From assembly GCA_964652205.1 (NCBI GenBank), contig CAZZAO010000129.1, positions 1-15,255 of the forward strand: DNA of 15,255 bases, written 5' to 3'. The DNA is from ZC4RG36 sp964652205. GTDB lineage: Bacteria > Chloroflexota > Anaerolineae > Aggregatilineales > Phototrophicaceae. Of this stretch, positions 1-7,530 are shown in pieces. Under the pieces are notes generated by a model. The model was not told where the DNA came from. It saw nothing but the letters and a program-made list of their open reading frames with translations, and ran no database searches. A program made the position numbers and the translations under genes. Every line of letters starts with the position of its first letter. Position 1 is the first letter of the stretch.

Positions 1-45
1 GACCGGCGGGGCGGCCAGCGCGCGCCACAGCATCGGCGTCATCAT
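1..45 (-). CDS. 5' end of a gene running off the left edge (probable)
   Basis: On the minus strand an ATG at 45-43 overlaps the TGA stop of the propeller gene (44-42) in an ATGA arrangement. The frame stays open to the window edge and reads MMTPMLWRALAAPPV. The short, hydrophobic-leaning start and the stop/start overlap suggest a third gene of the same operon, translated by coupling. Only 15 codons are visible, so no family can be assigned. The region before the ATG is GC-rich with no clear Shine-Dalgarno. That fits coupling but also leaves open that this is not a gene. Confidence 0.4.
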   Translation of the reverse strand, partial: MMTPMLWRALAAPPV

Positions 46-1229
46 CCCGGCGGCGGTGGCGCCCAGGCGACGACGTCAGGCGTGCCGAGCGCCGGGTAAA
101 CGCCGTCGCTGAGAGTCGTAAAGACGCCGCTGGCAGTGTTGAGCGCCATCAGCATGTAGCCCTGGCTGACTCGGGGGATGAAGCCGCCGAAGGCGAGGTG
201 AGTCCCGTCGAGCGACCACGTCAGGCGCGGCGGGTTCGGCGTCTGTTCGTCAGTCGAGTAGCCGCAGTAGGCGCGCAGTTCTCCAGTCGCCACGTCGTAA
301 ATATGAATGATCGATTTGCCGGTATTTGCCGCTGGATCAGGCCCGATCAGCGGCGTCACCCAGAAGGCGACGCGCGTGCTGTCCGGCGACCAGCTTAACA
401 TGCCGGTTGCCAGCCCGTTGATGCGCGACGGGCCGTAGGTTCGGGTCAGGTTCGTCCAGGCGACCGGCTGGCGGGTCGTCGGGTCGAGGCCATATAACTC
501 GCCCCCCGCTGTCTTGAGCGCGTCGTCATAAACGCCGGGCTGGACGAATGCCAGCCACTTGCCGTCCGGCGACCAGGCCATGTCGTCGAAATAGGTCTTG
601 TCCTCGCCGAGCGGGATTTCCGGGTTGGCCGCCGTCGGGATGTCTCGCAGCGACAGGTCGGTGAGCACCCGGCTAAAGCCTTCGCCCTCGTGCTCCACTT
701 CGACGCCCCACATTCCGCCCGGCTGCACCGAAGTCACGCCGCGCACGTCGAGGCTGCGCGGGCCGGAGCCATCGTCCGGCAGCAGGTAGGCGTCGTGGCC
801 GGGAGTCCAGATCAGCAGCGTCGTCGGATTCCACCAACTGACATCGCCCGCGCCATCGACCACCAGCGAGCGCTCGGTTCCGTCGATCCGCATCCTGTTG
901 AAGGTGTAGGTCGGCTGGTTGAAGAACAGCACCCACTGGCCGTCCGCCGACAGGTGACAGGTCTTGCTGCACGGCGCGGTGTCCGGCAGCGGATAGCGTC
1001 GATCTTTGTCGATGTCGTAGACCCACAGCGCCGACTTGTCAAACGTGGTCAGGATGATGCCGCCCGGCTTGAAATCCGGCGTTTTCGGCTGGATCGCCGC
1101 CGTCGGGCAGACTTTGGTGATGGCCTTATCGGTCGTCTGAGCGCGAGCGGTACTGGCCTGAAGGATGAGCGTGAGCGCAAAGAGGGCGGCAGCGACCAAA
1201 ACGGTTCGGAGCAGGCGCGAATTAGCCAT
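42..1229 (-). CDS. Secreted TolB/WD40-like beta-propeller protein
   Basis: A 395-aa protein with a clear Sec signal peptide: basic start, hydrophobic core at about residues 8-25, and an AxA-type cleavage site near 28-30 (ARA/Q). The mature part carries PD40-type blades, seen as WSPDGKWLAF (about 219-228), WSPDSTRVAF (280-289) and WSLDGTHLAF (338-347), with a weaker SADGQWVLFF near 94-103. This blade motif is typical of TolB and the non-peptidase propeller of prolyl-oligopeptidase-like proteins. No peptidase domain follows, so a binding or scaffold role outside the membrane is the reasonable inference. Cys87 and Cys91 lie close together and could form a disulfide. The ATG overlaps the stop of the upstream gene by eight bases, so the two are likely co-translated. 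The substrate is unknown. Confidence 0.8.
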   Translation of the reverse strand: MANSRLLRTVLVAAALFALTLILQASTARAQTTDKAITKVCPTAAIQPKTPDFKPGGIILTTFDKSALWVYDIDKDRRYPLPDTAPCSKTCHLSADGQWVLFFNQPTYTFNRMRIDGTERSLVVDGAGDVSWWNPTTLLIWTPGHDAYLLPDDGSGPRSLDVRGVTSVQPGGMWGVEVEHEGEGFSRVLTDLSLRDIPTAANPEIPLGEDKTYFDDMAWSPDGKWLAFVQPGVYDDALKTAGGELYGLDPTTRQPVAWTNLTRTYGPSRINGLATGMLSWSPDSTRVAFWVTPLIGPDPAANTGKSIIHIYDVATGELRAYCGYSTDEQTPNPPRLTWSLDGTHLAFGGFIPRVSQGYMLMALNTASGVFTTLSDGVYPALGTPDVVAWAPPPPG

Positions 1230-2007
1230 ACAACTTCTTCAATTGCCGATCATCGGACGAGGGGCGGCTGGGGATGTCATGGGTCTGAAAGATGTGGATT
1301 GTGCTCAGGCGCTCGTTTTCACCGCCGTCGGCCACATAGAGCCGGTCGCCAGCTACCAGACAATCCATCGGTCGCTTCAAGGCCGGGCTGATAAGGTCAG
1401 TCTCCGGGTCGAGCAGAGTCGGCGGTTCGTCGCTGGCGCGGTCGAACAGGTGCGCCAGATAAAGCACGCGCGTGTCGTAATCGTAGGCCGCGCCGCCCTC
1501 GTCGTGCTCAGGCTGGGGCAGCGCCGCCGCCACGCGGATACGGCGGCAGACGACGAACAGCCATGCCCCCGCTAAGGGCGCTTCCGCCATGACGTAGCTC
1601 TCGGCCAGGCCGAGCAGCAGCGGCGGCACGTCGAGCGCGTAACGCTGGTGCAGCAGCAGCTTTTCGGCGAAAGTCAGCGGCTTGACCAGCTCAAGCACGC
1701 GCTCCGGCTCGCGCAGGCCGCGCTGGCGTGGCCCGCTGAAGTTGAGCGGCATGGTGTGCCAGCCAGCGTGAGGCTGTTTCAGGTCGTCGGGCAGAGGGAG
1801 CGGCTGGAGGTCGGTGGCGTCGCCGTTCTGCTCGTCAACGCTGGCAATCAGCGTGCCGTCCGCGCTCAGAGCGTGCTGCGCCACCCAGCCGTCGCCGTAG
1901 ATTTCCTCGACGAACAGGCTGCCGTCGCCGCCCACGCCGAGCAGCGAGCAATCGCCCGCATGGCTGAGGGGAAACGTGGCGATGGACTCGAACCGCAGTT
2001 TGCTCAT
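1222..2007 (-). CDS. Hypothetical protein, possibly a small propeller-type fold
   Basis: A 261-aa protein without signal peptide or membrane segment. I do not recognise a family. Two stretches look like propeller or NHL-type blades: residues 22-34 (LGVGGDGSLFVEE) and, near the C-terminus, 213-228 with PMDCLVAGDRLYVADGG. The latter resembles the 'dcLv..g.lYvaDgG' strand pairs of PQQ/sorbosone-dehydrogenase-like proteins. The middle (about 95-160) is more helical. The ATG at 2007-2005 was preferred to an in-frame TTG at 2028-2026 because an AGGA lies about 12 bases before the ATG, whereas nothing resembling a ribosome site precedes the TTG. It is the first gene of the minus-strand set and overlaps the secreted propeller gene downstream by eight bases, which suggests a shared role. 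Confidence 0.7.
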   Translation of the reverse strand: MSKLRFESIATFPLSHAGDCSLLGVGGDGSLFVEEIYGDGWVAQHALSADGTLIASVDEQNGDATDLQPLPLPDDLKQPHAGWHTMPLNFSGPRQRGLREPERVLELVKPLTFAEKLLLHQRYALDVPPLLLGLAESYVMAEAPLAGAWLFVVCRRIRVAAALPQPEHDEGGAAYDYDTRVLYLAHLFDRASDEPPTLLDPETDLISPALKRPMDCLVAGDRLYVADGGENERLSTIHIFQTHDIPSRPSSDDRQLKKLYG

Positions 2008-2115
2008 TTCCGCCGGATTTCCTGTCAACTTAGACGCAGATTAAAGCCACCAAAGCGCTATCTTACCACCCGGCTAAAATCTTTAGGAAATATTCAGAGA
2101 CCCTTACACAACCGA

Positions 2116-2144
2116 ATCGTACATTGGGGCGGTTCATGTTACAA
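2116..2144 (-). promoter_or_regulatory. Candidate promoter for the minus-strand pair
   Basis: Read on the minus strand, TTGTAA (2144-2139) and TACGAT (2121-2116) are separated by 17 bases. Each matches the sigma-70 consensus at four of six positions. A transcript would begin near 2109 and have a leader of about 100 bases before the ATG at 2007. The element overlaps the plus-strand -10 box, so the two divergent promoters could compete. This is a weak prediction from sequence alone. Confidence 0.3.
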
Positions 2145-2149
2145 TAACA
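2137..2149 (+). promoter_or_regulatory. Extended -10 promoter element and palindrome before the response regulator
   Basis: TGTTACAAT (2137-2145) is an extended -10 box (TGn plus TACAAT) with no convincing -35, about 48 bases before the ATG at 2193. The same bases form the inverted repeat TGTTA-CAA-TAACA (2137-2149), with five-base arms. It could be an operator at the divergent start sites, or simply a by-product of the -10 sequence. Confidence 0.4.
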
Positions 2150-2192
2150 GACATCAGCACGAAGAACCATTGTTCGCCTGAAGGCCGAGTGG

Positions 2193-2849
2193 ATGACCGA
2201 GCATACCTCTCAACCCTCGATTGACGATGACGCGGCGGAAGGGCTGTCGATGGTCGCCGAGCCGCGCCTGCCTGTCAGCAAGCACACGGCGATGCTCCCG
2301 CTCCTGAGCCTCGATGCGCGCCGTGGCCCCGCAGGCGAAACCGGCTTGTTTCCAGCGCTGAAAGTCCCCGCCGAAAGTGCCAACCTTAACGAGCGTCAGG
2401 ATGCTTCGCGGACGATGGCTGAAACTTCACCGACTCCACTCCCGCAGCGAAACCTCGAACCGAAGTCCTCGCGCCTGCCGTCGGTGCTGATCGTCGAAGA
2501 TACCACTGAGCTGGCCGAAATGCTTCAGGCGACGCTCCAGCGCCTGCCGCTGGTCGCTACCTATGAGACGCACGGCCTGAGCGGGCTGGCGCGCTTCCGC
2601 GAGTTGCGCCCTGACGTGCTGATCGTCGATATCGGCCTGCCGGATATTTCTGGCTGGCAGGTGCTTGAGACGGTCAAGCAGGAATTTGCTTCGTCAATGC
2701 CTGCCGTGATCGTCATCACCGCCTATAGCGACGCGGCTAACCGGCTGGTCGGTAAGCTCCAGCAGGTCGATAGCTACCTCGTCAAGCCGTTCACTACCAG
2801 CGAAGTCGAGCGCGTCGTCCGCAAGGCGCTCGGCGGCAAGGTCGGATGA
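2193..2849 (+). CDS. Single-domain response regulator with long N-terminal extension
   Basis: A 218-aa protein. Residues 1 to about 94 are Pro/Ser/Glu-rich, apparently disordered and unrecognised. Residues 96-215 form a CheY-type receiver with all key residues: acidic pair Glu102-Asp103, phospho-acceptor Asp146 in LIVDIGLPDISG, Thr176 and Tyr178 in VITAYSD, and Lys198-Pro199 in LVKPF. There is no output domain after the receiver, so signalling must go through protein contacts or through the N-terminal part. AAGG lies eight bases before the ATG. The stop overlaps the TPR gene in an ATGA. No histidine kinase is in the window, so the partner kinase must be elsewhere. The receiver assignment is secure; the process controlled is not known. 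Confidence 0.88.
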   Translation: MTEHTSQPSIDDDAAEGLSMVAEPRLPVSKHTAMLPLLSLDARRGPAGETGLFPALKVPAESANLNERQDASRTMAETSPTPLPQRNLEPKSSRLPSVLIVEDTTELAEMLQATLQRLPLVATYETHGLSGLARFRELRPDVLIVDIGLPDISGWQVLETVKQEFASSMPAVIVITAYSDAANRLVGKLQQVDSYLVKPFTTSEVERVVRKALGGKVG

Positions 2850-4168
2850 CCGCACGGTTTTCCCGGCGGGCCGCGCTGTTGATCGCGGCGCTGCTGGCGC
2901 TGCTGTTGCTCAGCCCGCAGGCCGCGCCGCCCTCGTCTGTGACTTCCCCTTCGACACCAGCCGTTTTTGACGCCGACGCCACCATCGCTTCCGCGCGTGG
3001 CCGTGGTCGCGTCATGCAGGCGATCTATCTCGCTGACGCGCAGATCGCTGCTTCCGGCGCGTCTGTCGCACGGCTGCGCCAGATCGGCGACCTGTGGCAG
3101 CAGGCCGGGGATGTGACCCGCGCGCTGCCGTACTGGGCTGCTGCCGCCCAGGCCGCGCCCGACAATGAGACAGTCGTCCGGGCGCTGGCGACGGCTTATA
3201 TTGGCCTGTCGCGCTGGCCGGACGCCGTTGACGCGCTCAATCGCCTGCTGGCGCTTCAGCCGGACGACCGTTGGGCGCATTTGCAGCTTGGGTTGATTCA
3301 GGCTCCGCTTGACCCGAAGGCTGCCGCGGCGCAGCTTCGCGCTGCCATGCTTGAACCGGCTTACCGTCCGGCGGCGCTGGCGCTGCTCAAGGTGTTCGAC
3401 CAGTCTGGCAGCGATCCGCTCGTCAGTATGCGCGTCGGCCTCGCACTGGTCGATCTGGCGCAGTGGCCTTACGCCGAACTGGCGTTTCGCCATGCCGCGA
3501 CCGTCGCCGCGCCGTTTCCCGAAGCGCTGGCCTATGAGGCGCTGGCGCGGGACAGGCAGGGCAAGGACGGCTCGGACGCCATCGCGCAGGCCGTTGCGCT
3601 CGACCCGAACAACGCTCAGGTGCGCACCCTTCAGGGGCTTCATCAGCGCGCCATCGGCGACAACGCCGCCAGCCTCGACACACTGTCGCAGGCCGTCGTC
3701 CTCGACCCGGCCAATCCCGCCATCGCCGCCGAATTAGGGAATGGCTATCGCGCCGTCAATGACCTTGAGCACGCTGAATACTGGCTCAAACAGGCGGTGC
3801 TGCTGTCCAACCAGAACCCGAAGTTTCAACAGATGCTGGCGCTGTTCTACGCCGATGAAGCGCCCAATCTGACCGCCGACGGCCTTCAGGCGCTTGAAGA
3901 CGCGGCGGCTCAATCGACCGATCCCGAAGTTATGTCGGCCTATGGCTGGGCGCTCTATTCGCTCGGTCGGGCCGACGAGGGGCGCGAGAAGATCGAGGAT
4001 GCGCTGGCCGCCGCGCCGGATAATCCTCGCGTGTTGTACGATCAAGCGCGTGTCCTGCTCGGCGACGGGCAGACCGCCGACGCGCTCGTGCTGCTCAACC
4101 GGGTCGCCACGTCTGACTCGCCGCTGGCCGCTGACGCGCGCAGCCTGATCGCCCGTTCCGGCGGCTGA
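2846..4168 (+). CDS. Signal-peptide TPR-repeat protein
   Basis: A 440-aa protein. Residues 5-24 (basic start, then a Leu/Ala-rich core) form a signal peptide or N-terminal anchor, followed by a Ser/Pro/Thr-rich linker to about residue 38. From about residue 75 to the end the protein is a chain of helical TPR-like units. Recognisable units include ALPYWAAAAQAAPDNETVV (93-111), WPDAVDALNRLLALQPDD (124-141), AIAQAVALDPNN (245-256), ASLDTLSQAVVLDPANPAI (275-293), AEYWLKQAVLL (310-320) and ALAAAPDNPRVLYDQARVL (386-404). TPR arrays bind other proteins, so this is probably an extracytoplasmic scaffold. It is coupled to the response-regulator gene by an ATGA overlap and is six bases from the next membrane-protein gene. 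The client is unknown. Confidence 0.85.
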   Translation: MTARFSRRAALLIAALLALLLLSPQAAPPSSVTSPSTPAVFDADATIASARGRGRVMQAIYLADAQIAASGASVARLRQIGDLWQQAGDVTRALPYWAAAAQAAPDNETVVRALATAYIGLSRWPDAVDALNRLLALQPDDRWAHLQLGLIQAPLDPKAAAAQLRAAMLEPAYRPAALALLKVFDQSGSDPLVSMRVGLALVDLAQWPYAELAFRHAATVAAPFPEALAYEALARDRQGKDGSDAIAQAVALDPNNAQVRTLQGLHQRAIGDNAASLDTLSQAVVLDPANPAIAAELGNGYRAVNDLEHAEYWLKQAVLLSNQNPKFQQMLALFYADEAPNLTADGLQALEDAAAQSTDPEVMSAYGWALYSLGRADEGREKIEDALAAAPDNPRVLYDQARVLLGDGQTADALVLLNRVATSDSPLAADARSLIARSGG

Positions 4169-4174
4169 CGTCCG

Positions 4175-5014
4175 ATGCTGGAGCCACTCGGCATCGACGG
4201 CGAGCAGCTTTCGCCCTTATTGTTTGGCCTGCGCCATCGTCCGCAACTCTTTGATGAGTCATTTCGTCGCTTTAATCGGCGCGCCTTCGTCCTGGCGACT
4301 GCCGCGCTCGCCCTGATCTCAGTCGCCCTCTATGAGGCTGAAGTCATCAGCGGTCGCGCTTCGGCGCTCGATGCCAGTTGGAATGTCGTCATGCTGATCG
4401 TGCTTGGCGGCCTGCTGGCTGCGCTGCCGGTCGATCTGCTCTGCCTGTCTGCGGCAGTCGTCGCTTTGAGCGCGGCAGTGCGTCGCGGCAGATGGGACAT
4501 GCTGCTGCTCACTAACGTCGATGCTCGGGACATCATCAGAGCAGAAGAGCTTTTGATCCTCGCTCACGTCTGGAAACCGCTGGCGGTCACGACCAACATT
4601 CGCCTTGCGGCCAGTCTTTGTCTCGCCGTCTGGCTGGTGCTGATTGGCGGGTCGAGCGGCGTGCTGCTGAACTTCGTTCTCATCCTGCTGGTGTATCCGT
4701 ACATTCTCGAGCCGCGCTGGCGGACACGGGCGCTGGCCGCCAGCGGCCTGCTGATTTCGGCTTATGCGCGTCAATCCGTCTCGGCGCTGCTGGCGGCGCT
4801 GGGTATCGTCCTGCTCGTCTGGGGGACGCAGGCTGCGCTGATCGGTCTGCTGGCTTTCTGGGTTGAGGTCAGTGACCTCGGCGCGGTGCTGTTCTGCCCG
4901 TTCGCCTATTTGCTGCTGTCGGCGGCGATGTCTGTCGTCTATGCGCAGGTTGAGCGGCGCGCCCTCGAAGCTGCCGTCGAGCGGATGGCCTGCTGCGCCG
5001 ACGATCTGCGTTGA
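4175..5014 (+). CDS. Polytopic membrane protein, ABC-2 permease-like (paralogue A)
   Basis: A 279-aa protein with about six hydrophobic segments (around 37-53, 70-100, 141-158, 162-177, 202-222 and 235-256). A charged loop holds RWDMLLLT (106-113), which resembles the amphipathic 'W..LL.tP' segment of ABC-2-type permeases, and a second loop holds LEPRWRTRA (178-186). Both motifs recur in the next gene, so the two are paralogues. No Shine-Dalgarno is evident. The start lies six bases after the TPR stop, so reinitiation is likely. No ATPase gene is nearby, so the ABC-exporter label is only an inference from the loop motif and topology. The protein could instead be an uncharacterised membrane partner of the response regulator and TPR protein. 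Confidence 0.75.
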   Translation: MLEPLGIDGEQLSPLLFGLRHRPQLFDESFRRFNRRAFVLATAALALISVALYEAEVISGRASALDASWNVVMLIVLGGLLAALPVDLLCLSAAVVALSAAVRRGRWDMLLLTNVDARDIIRAEELLILAHVWKPLAVTTNIRLAASLCLAVWLVLIGGSSGVLLNFVLILLVYPYILEPRWRTRALAASGLLISAYARQSVSALLAALGIVLLVWGTQAALIGLLAFWVEVSDLGAVLFCPFAYLLLSAAMSVVYAQVERRALEAAVERMACCADDLR

Positions 5015-5097
5015 AGCGTGAGGACAGTTTCTCCGCTGCAACAACGTCTCGACGTGTATAAGGGATAGTTTCACCCTTAACGTGAGAAAGGACTGCG

Positions 5098-6006
5098 ATG
5101 CTCGAACGCTGGATGCCCTATGCTGGCGCGGCCTTCAACCCGGTCTTTCGCTTCGGCGTGCGCCGCCTGCGTTTCGGTCGTTCCGCGCGGGCGCTCCGCC
5201 GCCGCAGCCTGATTCTGATCGCCGTCTCGTCCGCGATCATCCTTTGCCTGTGGGCGGCATCGCTCATCGGGACATACAATTTGCGCTCGTGCGCGACAAC
5301 TGAACCTGCCTACTGCTACTATCCACTGATCGATAGCAGCGCTTCATTTATCGCCGGTCTGGCGCTGTTCAGCGTCGCCATCGACGTCTTTCTCGACCTC
5401 ACCTGCATTCTGGCGGGCTATCAGACGCTCCGGTTAGAGACTGAGGCCGTTCACTGGGACTTGCTGCGCCTGACGCCGATGCGGATTGAAACGCTGATCG
5501 ACGCGCACTATGCCGTTGCTCAGGCGCGCGCCTGGCTGATGACCGCGCTGGTGACGACGCTGCGCGTAGCGACTGTTGCGCTCTTTTTGCTGACGATCTT
5601 TGTGCTGCCGCTCGTCCTGCGCGGTTTCATCGGCGACCTCGGCCTCGGCTACGATTTTAGCTGGCTGTTCTCCTTCACCGGGCTGGCGCTGGTCGCCGCT
5701 ATCTTCATGATCGAACCGCTGTGGCGGATGCGCGCCGTGACCGCGCTCGGCCTCGCGCTGGCGTCACGCTTCAGGCAGCCCACGTTTGGCGCGCTGGCAG
5801 GCCTCGGCAGCATCTTTGCGCTCTGGCTGGCCGAGGCCATCCTTCTCGGCATGATGTTCTGGCTCACCGCGCTGGTCGGCAGGCTGTCGTGGTCGGTCAC
5901 GCCCGCCTTTGGGGCCATCCTCGGCGCGTTCGTGATCGGGTTGTTTTACCGCGCGCTGACCTCGCGCAGTCTGGCCCGCGCCGTCCGCGAGGCCGCGCCG
6001 CGCTAA
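5098..6006 (+). CDS. Polytopic membrane protein, ABC-2 permease-like (paralogue B)
   Basis: A 302-aa protein with about six hydrophobic segments (around 37-56, 84-106, 150-174, 189-205, 230-259 and 266-283). It shares with the preceding gene the loop motif HWDLLRLTP (119-127), the loop IEPLWRMRA (205-213), the RQ pair (226-227) and aligned Trp residues (243, 255). By hand, 16 of 37 aligned residues are identical across the EP..W to W block. Three Cys (65, 73 and 103) have no counterpart in paralogue A. AAAGGA sits five bases before the ATG, a good ribosome site. The 83-base gap before it has a TATAAG (5057-5062) that could be a secondary -10, without a clear -35. The function is unknown; a lipid or peptide export permease half is a guess. 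Confidence 0.75.
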   Translation: MLERWMPYAGAAFNPVFRFGVRRLRFGRSARALRRRSLILIAVSSAIILCLWAASLIGTYNLRSCATTEPAYCYYPLIDSSASFIAGLALFSVAIDVFLDLTCILAGYQTLRLETEAVHWDLLRLTPMRIETLIDAHYAVAQARAWLMTALVTTLRVATVALFLLTIFVLPLVLRGFIGDLGLGYDFSWLFSFTGLALVAAIFMIEPLWRMRAVTALGLALASRFRQPTFGALAGLGSIFALWLAEAILLGMMFWLTALVGRLSWSVTPAFGAILGAFVIGLFYRALTSRSLARAVREAAPR

Positions 6007-6012
6007 CAACGG

Positions 6013-6041
6013 TTTACGCTGGCGCGTGCTTCTGTTAAAAT
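6013..6041 (+). promoter_or_regulatory. Sigma-70-type promoter with extended -10
   Basis: TTTACG (6013-6018) and TAAAAT (6036-6041) are spaced by 17 bases, with TGT directly before the -10 (6033-6035) as in extended -10 promoters. They match the consensus at four and five of six positions. Transcription would start near 6048, giving a short leader with GAGGA at 6063-6067 before the start codon at 6076. This is the best promoter match in the window. Confidence 0.55.
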
Positions 6042-6075
6042 CTGTATTCCAGACGGTGATACGAGGACATTATTG

Positions 6076-6915
6076 GTGCGACGCGCCTTCGTCATTTTTA
6101 TTCCAGCCCTGCTGCTGGCGCTCATGATCGTCGCCAGTCGTGCGACCGCTAACCTGCACTACGTCGCGTCCGGCGCGCCGGGAGACGTCCTCTATACCGC
6201 AACCTTTGACAGCGACCTCGACGACTGGCAGCAGTACGATGATGGCCGCCTGTCGGCCAAAATTGACGGCAGCGCCATCCGCCTGACGAACAGCGCCCCC
6301 GGCAGTTACGGCTACTCACTGGCGATGCCCTACTTCGGCGATTTCGATGCTCGCGTCACTGCTCATGCCACCGCCGGGCCGACCGATAATGGCTTCGGCC
6401 TGATCTACCGCTTTCAGGATCAGCCGCGCACGACCGAGGCGACCTGGCGCGGATTGATCCTGCGGCAGTTCGAGTCGCTGTTTCTCGGCCCGAAGCCGAC
6501 TGCCGCCTATTACATGTTCCTCATCAGCAGCGACGGCTACTATCAGGTGCTGCGCTCGGTCAGCGGCAAGGCCCGGACCCTGAGCAACTGGATTCCGTCG
6601 GATGCCGTTCGTCAGGGCTTCGACAGCGCCAATGTGCTCCGCGTCGTCGCGCAAGGTAACAGCTTCCAGTTCAGCGTCAACGGGACGCCGGTTTCGGTCT
6701 GCATCCCCAACGACCCGAACGCTGAGAGTACCTACAACGAGTTCACGCAGGAATGTGTCGAAGGCCAGTTACTAGACGCGCTGACCGACAGCACCGTGGG
6801 GCAGGGACAGATCGGCGTCGTCGCGCAGGCGCTGTCCGACCCCGGCGTGGTCGTCGATTTCGATAATCTCGCCGTCACCAGTCCGCAGCCACTTCAGCCG
6901 CCGAGTGGAGCCTGA
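6076..6915 (+). CDS. Secreted or anchored concanavalin-fold (DUF1080/GH16-like) domain protein
   Basis: A 279-aa protein. Residues 2-24 form a signal peptide or N-terminal anchor (RR, then a hydrophobic core). Residues from about 36 to 268 have the look of a jelly-roll domain of the DUF1080/LamG kind: the opening ATFDSDLDDWQQYDDG (42-57), then NGFGLIYRFQD (105-115), YYMFLISSDGYYQVLR (145-160), FQFSVNG (198-204), and the closing GQIGVVAQ...FDNLAV (244-267). Such domains bind or cleave sugars, but I see no confident catalytic residue. Cys209 and Cys227 could pair. The GTG at 6076 was chosen because GAGGA is eight bases upstream; a TTG at 6073 is possible. It has its own promoter and precedes the yqeY operon by about 160 bases. 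Confidence 0.72.
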   Translation: MRRAFVIFIPALLLALMIVASRATANLHYVASGAPGDVLYTATFDSDLDDWQQYDDGRLSAKIDGSAIRLTNSAPGSYGYSLAMPYFGDFDARVTAHATAGPTDNGFGLIYRFQDQPRTTEATWRGLILRQFESLFLGPKPTAAYYMFLISSDGYYQVLRSVSGKARTLSNWIPSDAVRQGFDSANVLRVVAQGNSFQFSVNGTPVSVCIPNDPNAESTYNEFTQECVEGQLLDALTDSTVGQGQIGVVAQALSDPGVVVDFDNLAVTSPQPLQPPSGA

Positions 6916-7078
6916 GTCGCGTATCAGCCCCCTGACGATCAGCGGGAACACGCGCGATGGGCGCAATGTCGGGTATACTGAAGCCAGGTTCACAGGATAT
7001 GAATTGAATCGTCGATGTGCCGGTCAGGCGCTCTTTACAGGGGCGTAAGCCAGCCCAACCGCTCAGATTGAGGCCATG

Positions 7079-7528
7079 ATGGAAGACCCACGTCCCAGGA
7101 TGCAGGCCGCCTTAAAAGAGGCGATGATGAACAAAGACGTCGAACGCCGCGAAACTATTCGGATGGTGCAGAGCGCGATCAAGCAGTCGGAAATCGACAA
7201 TCGTAAGGAAGTCAGCACCGACGACGTGATTGCGATTCTTCAGAAGGAAGTCAAGACCCGGCGCGAGAGCCTGACCGAAGCTCAGGATGCCGGTCGTGAT
7301 GAAGCTGCCGCCGTCGAAGCCGGACGGATTGCCATTCTCGAATCGTTCCTGCCGACGCAGTTGACCCGCGAACAGATCACAGAGTTGGTTCGCAAGGCCG
7401 TCGAGCAGACCGGCGCGACGTCGAACAAAGATATGGGTAAGCTGATGGCGGTATTAATGCCCCAGGTCAAAGGAGTCGCGGACGGCAAGCTCGTCAATGA
7501 GGTCGTTCGCGGCATGTTGAGTTCTTAG
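7079..7528 (+). CDS. yqeY: GatB/YqeY domain protein
   Basis: A 149-aa protein, full length for the GatB/YqeY family (about 147-150 aa). The family pattern is evident: an N-terminal helix MQAALKEAMMNKD with RRETIRMVQSAIKQSEID, then KEVKTRRESLTEAQDAGR, ESFLPTQLTREQI, and the C-terminal NKDMGKLMAVLMPQVKGVADG...VNEVVRG. This fold is shared with the C-terminal tail of GatB, which contacts tRNA in the amidotransferase; the role of stand-alone YqeY is not well defined. TTGAGG lies five bases before the second ATG (7079) but only two before the first (7076), so the second was chosen. It is the first gene of the operon; a -10-like TATACT (6974-6979) upstream lacks a clear -35. Confidence 0.93.
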   Translation: MEDPRPRMQAALKEAMMNKDVERRETIRMVQSAIKQSEIDNRKEVSTDDVIAILQKEVKTRRESLTEAQDAGRDEAAAVEAGRIAILESFLPTQLTREQITELVRKAVEQTGATSNKDMGKLMAVLMPQVKGVADGKLVNEVVRGMLSS

Positions 7529-7530
7529 CC

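Noticed and set aside
690..1391. A 233-codon open frame on the plus strand
   Set aside because: It is antisense to the propeller gene and crosses into the next gene; composition is that of a shadow frame.
2774..3643. A 289-codon open frame on the minus strand
   Set aside because: It is antisense to the TPR gene; very Arg-rich, with no motif and no ribosome site.
6929..6946. Small hairpin as a terminator after the concanavalin-fold gene
   Set aside because: The stem is short with a bulge and no T run follows.
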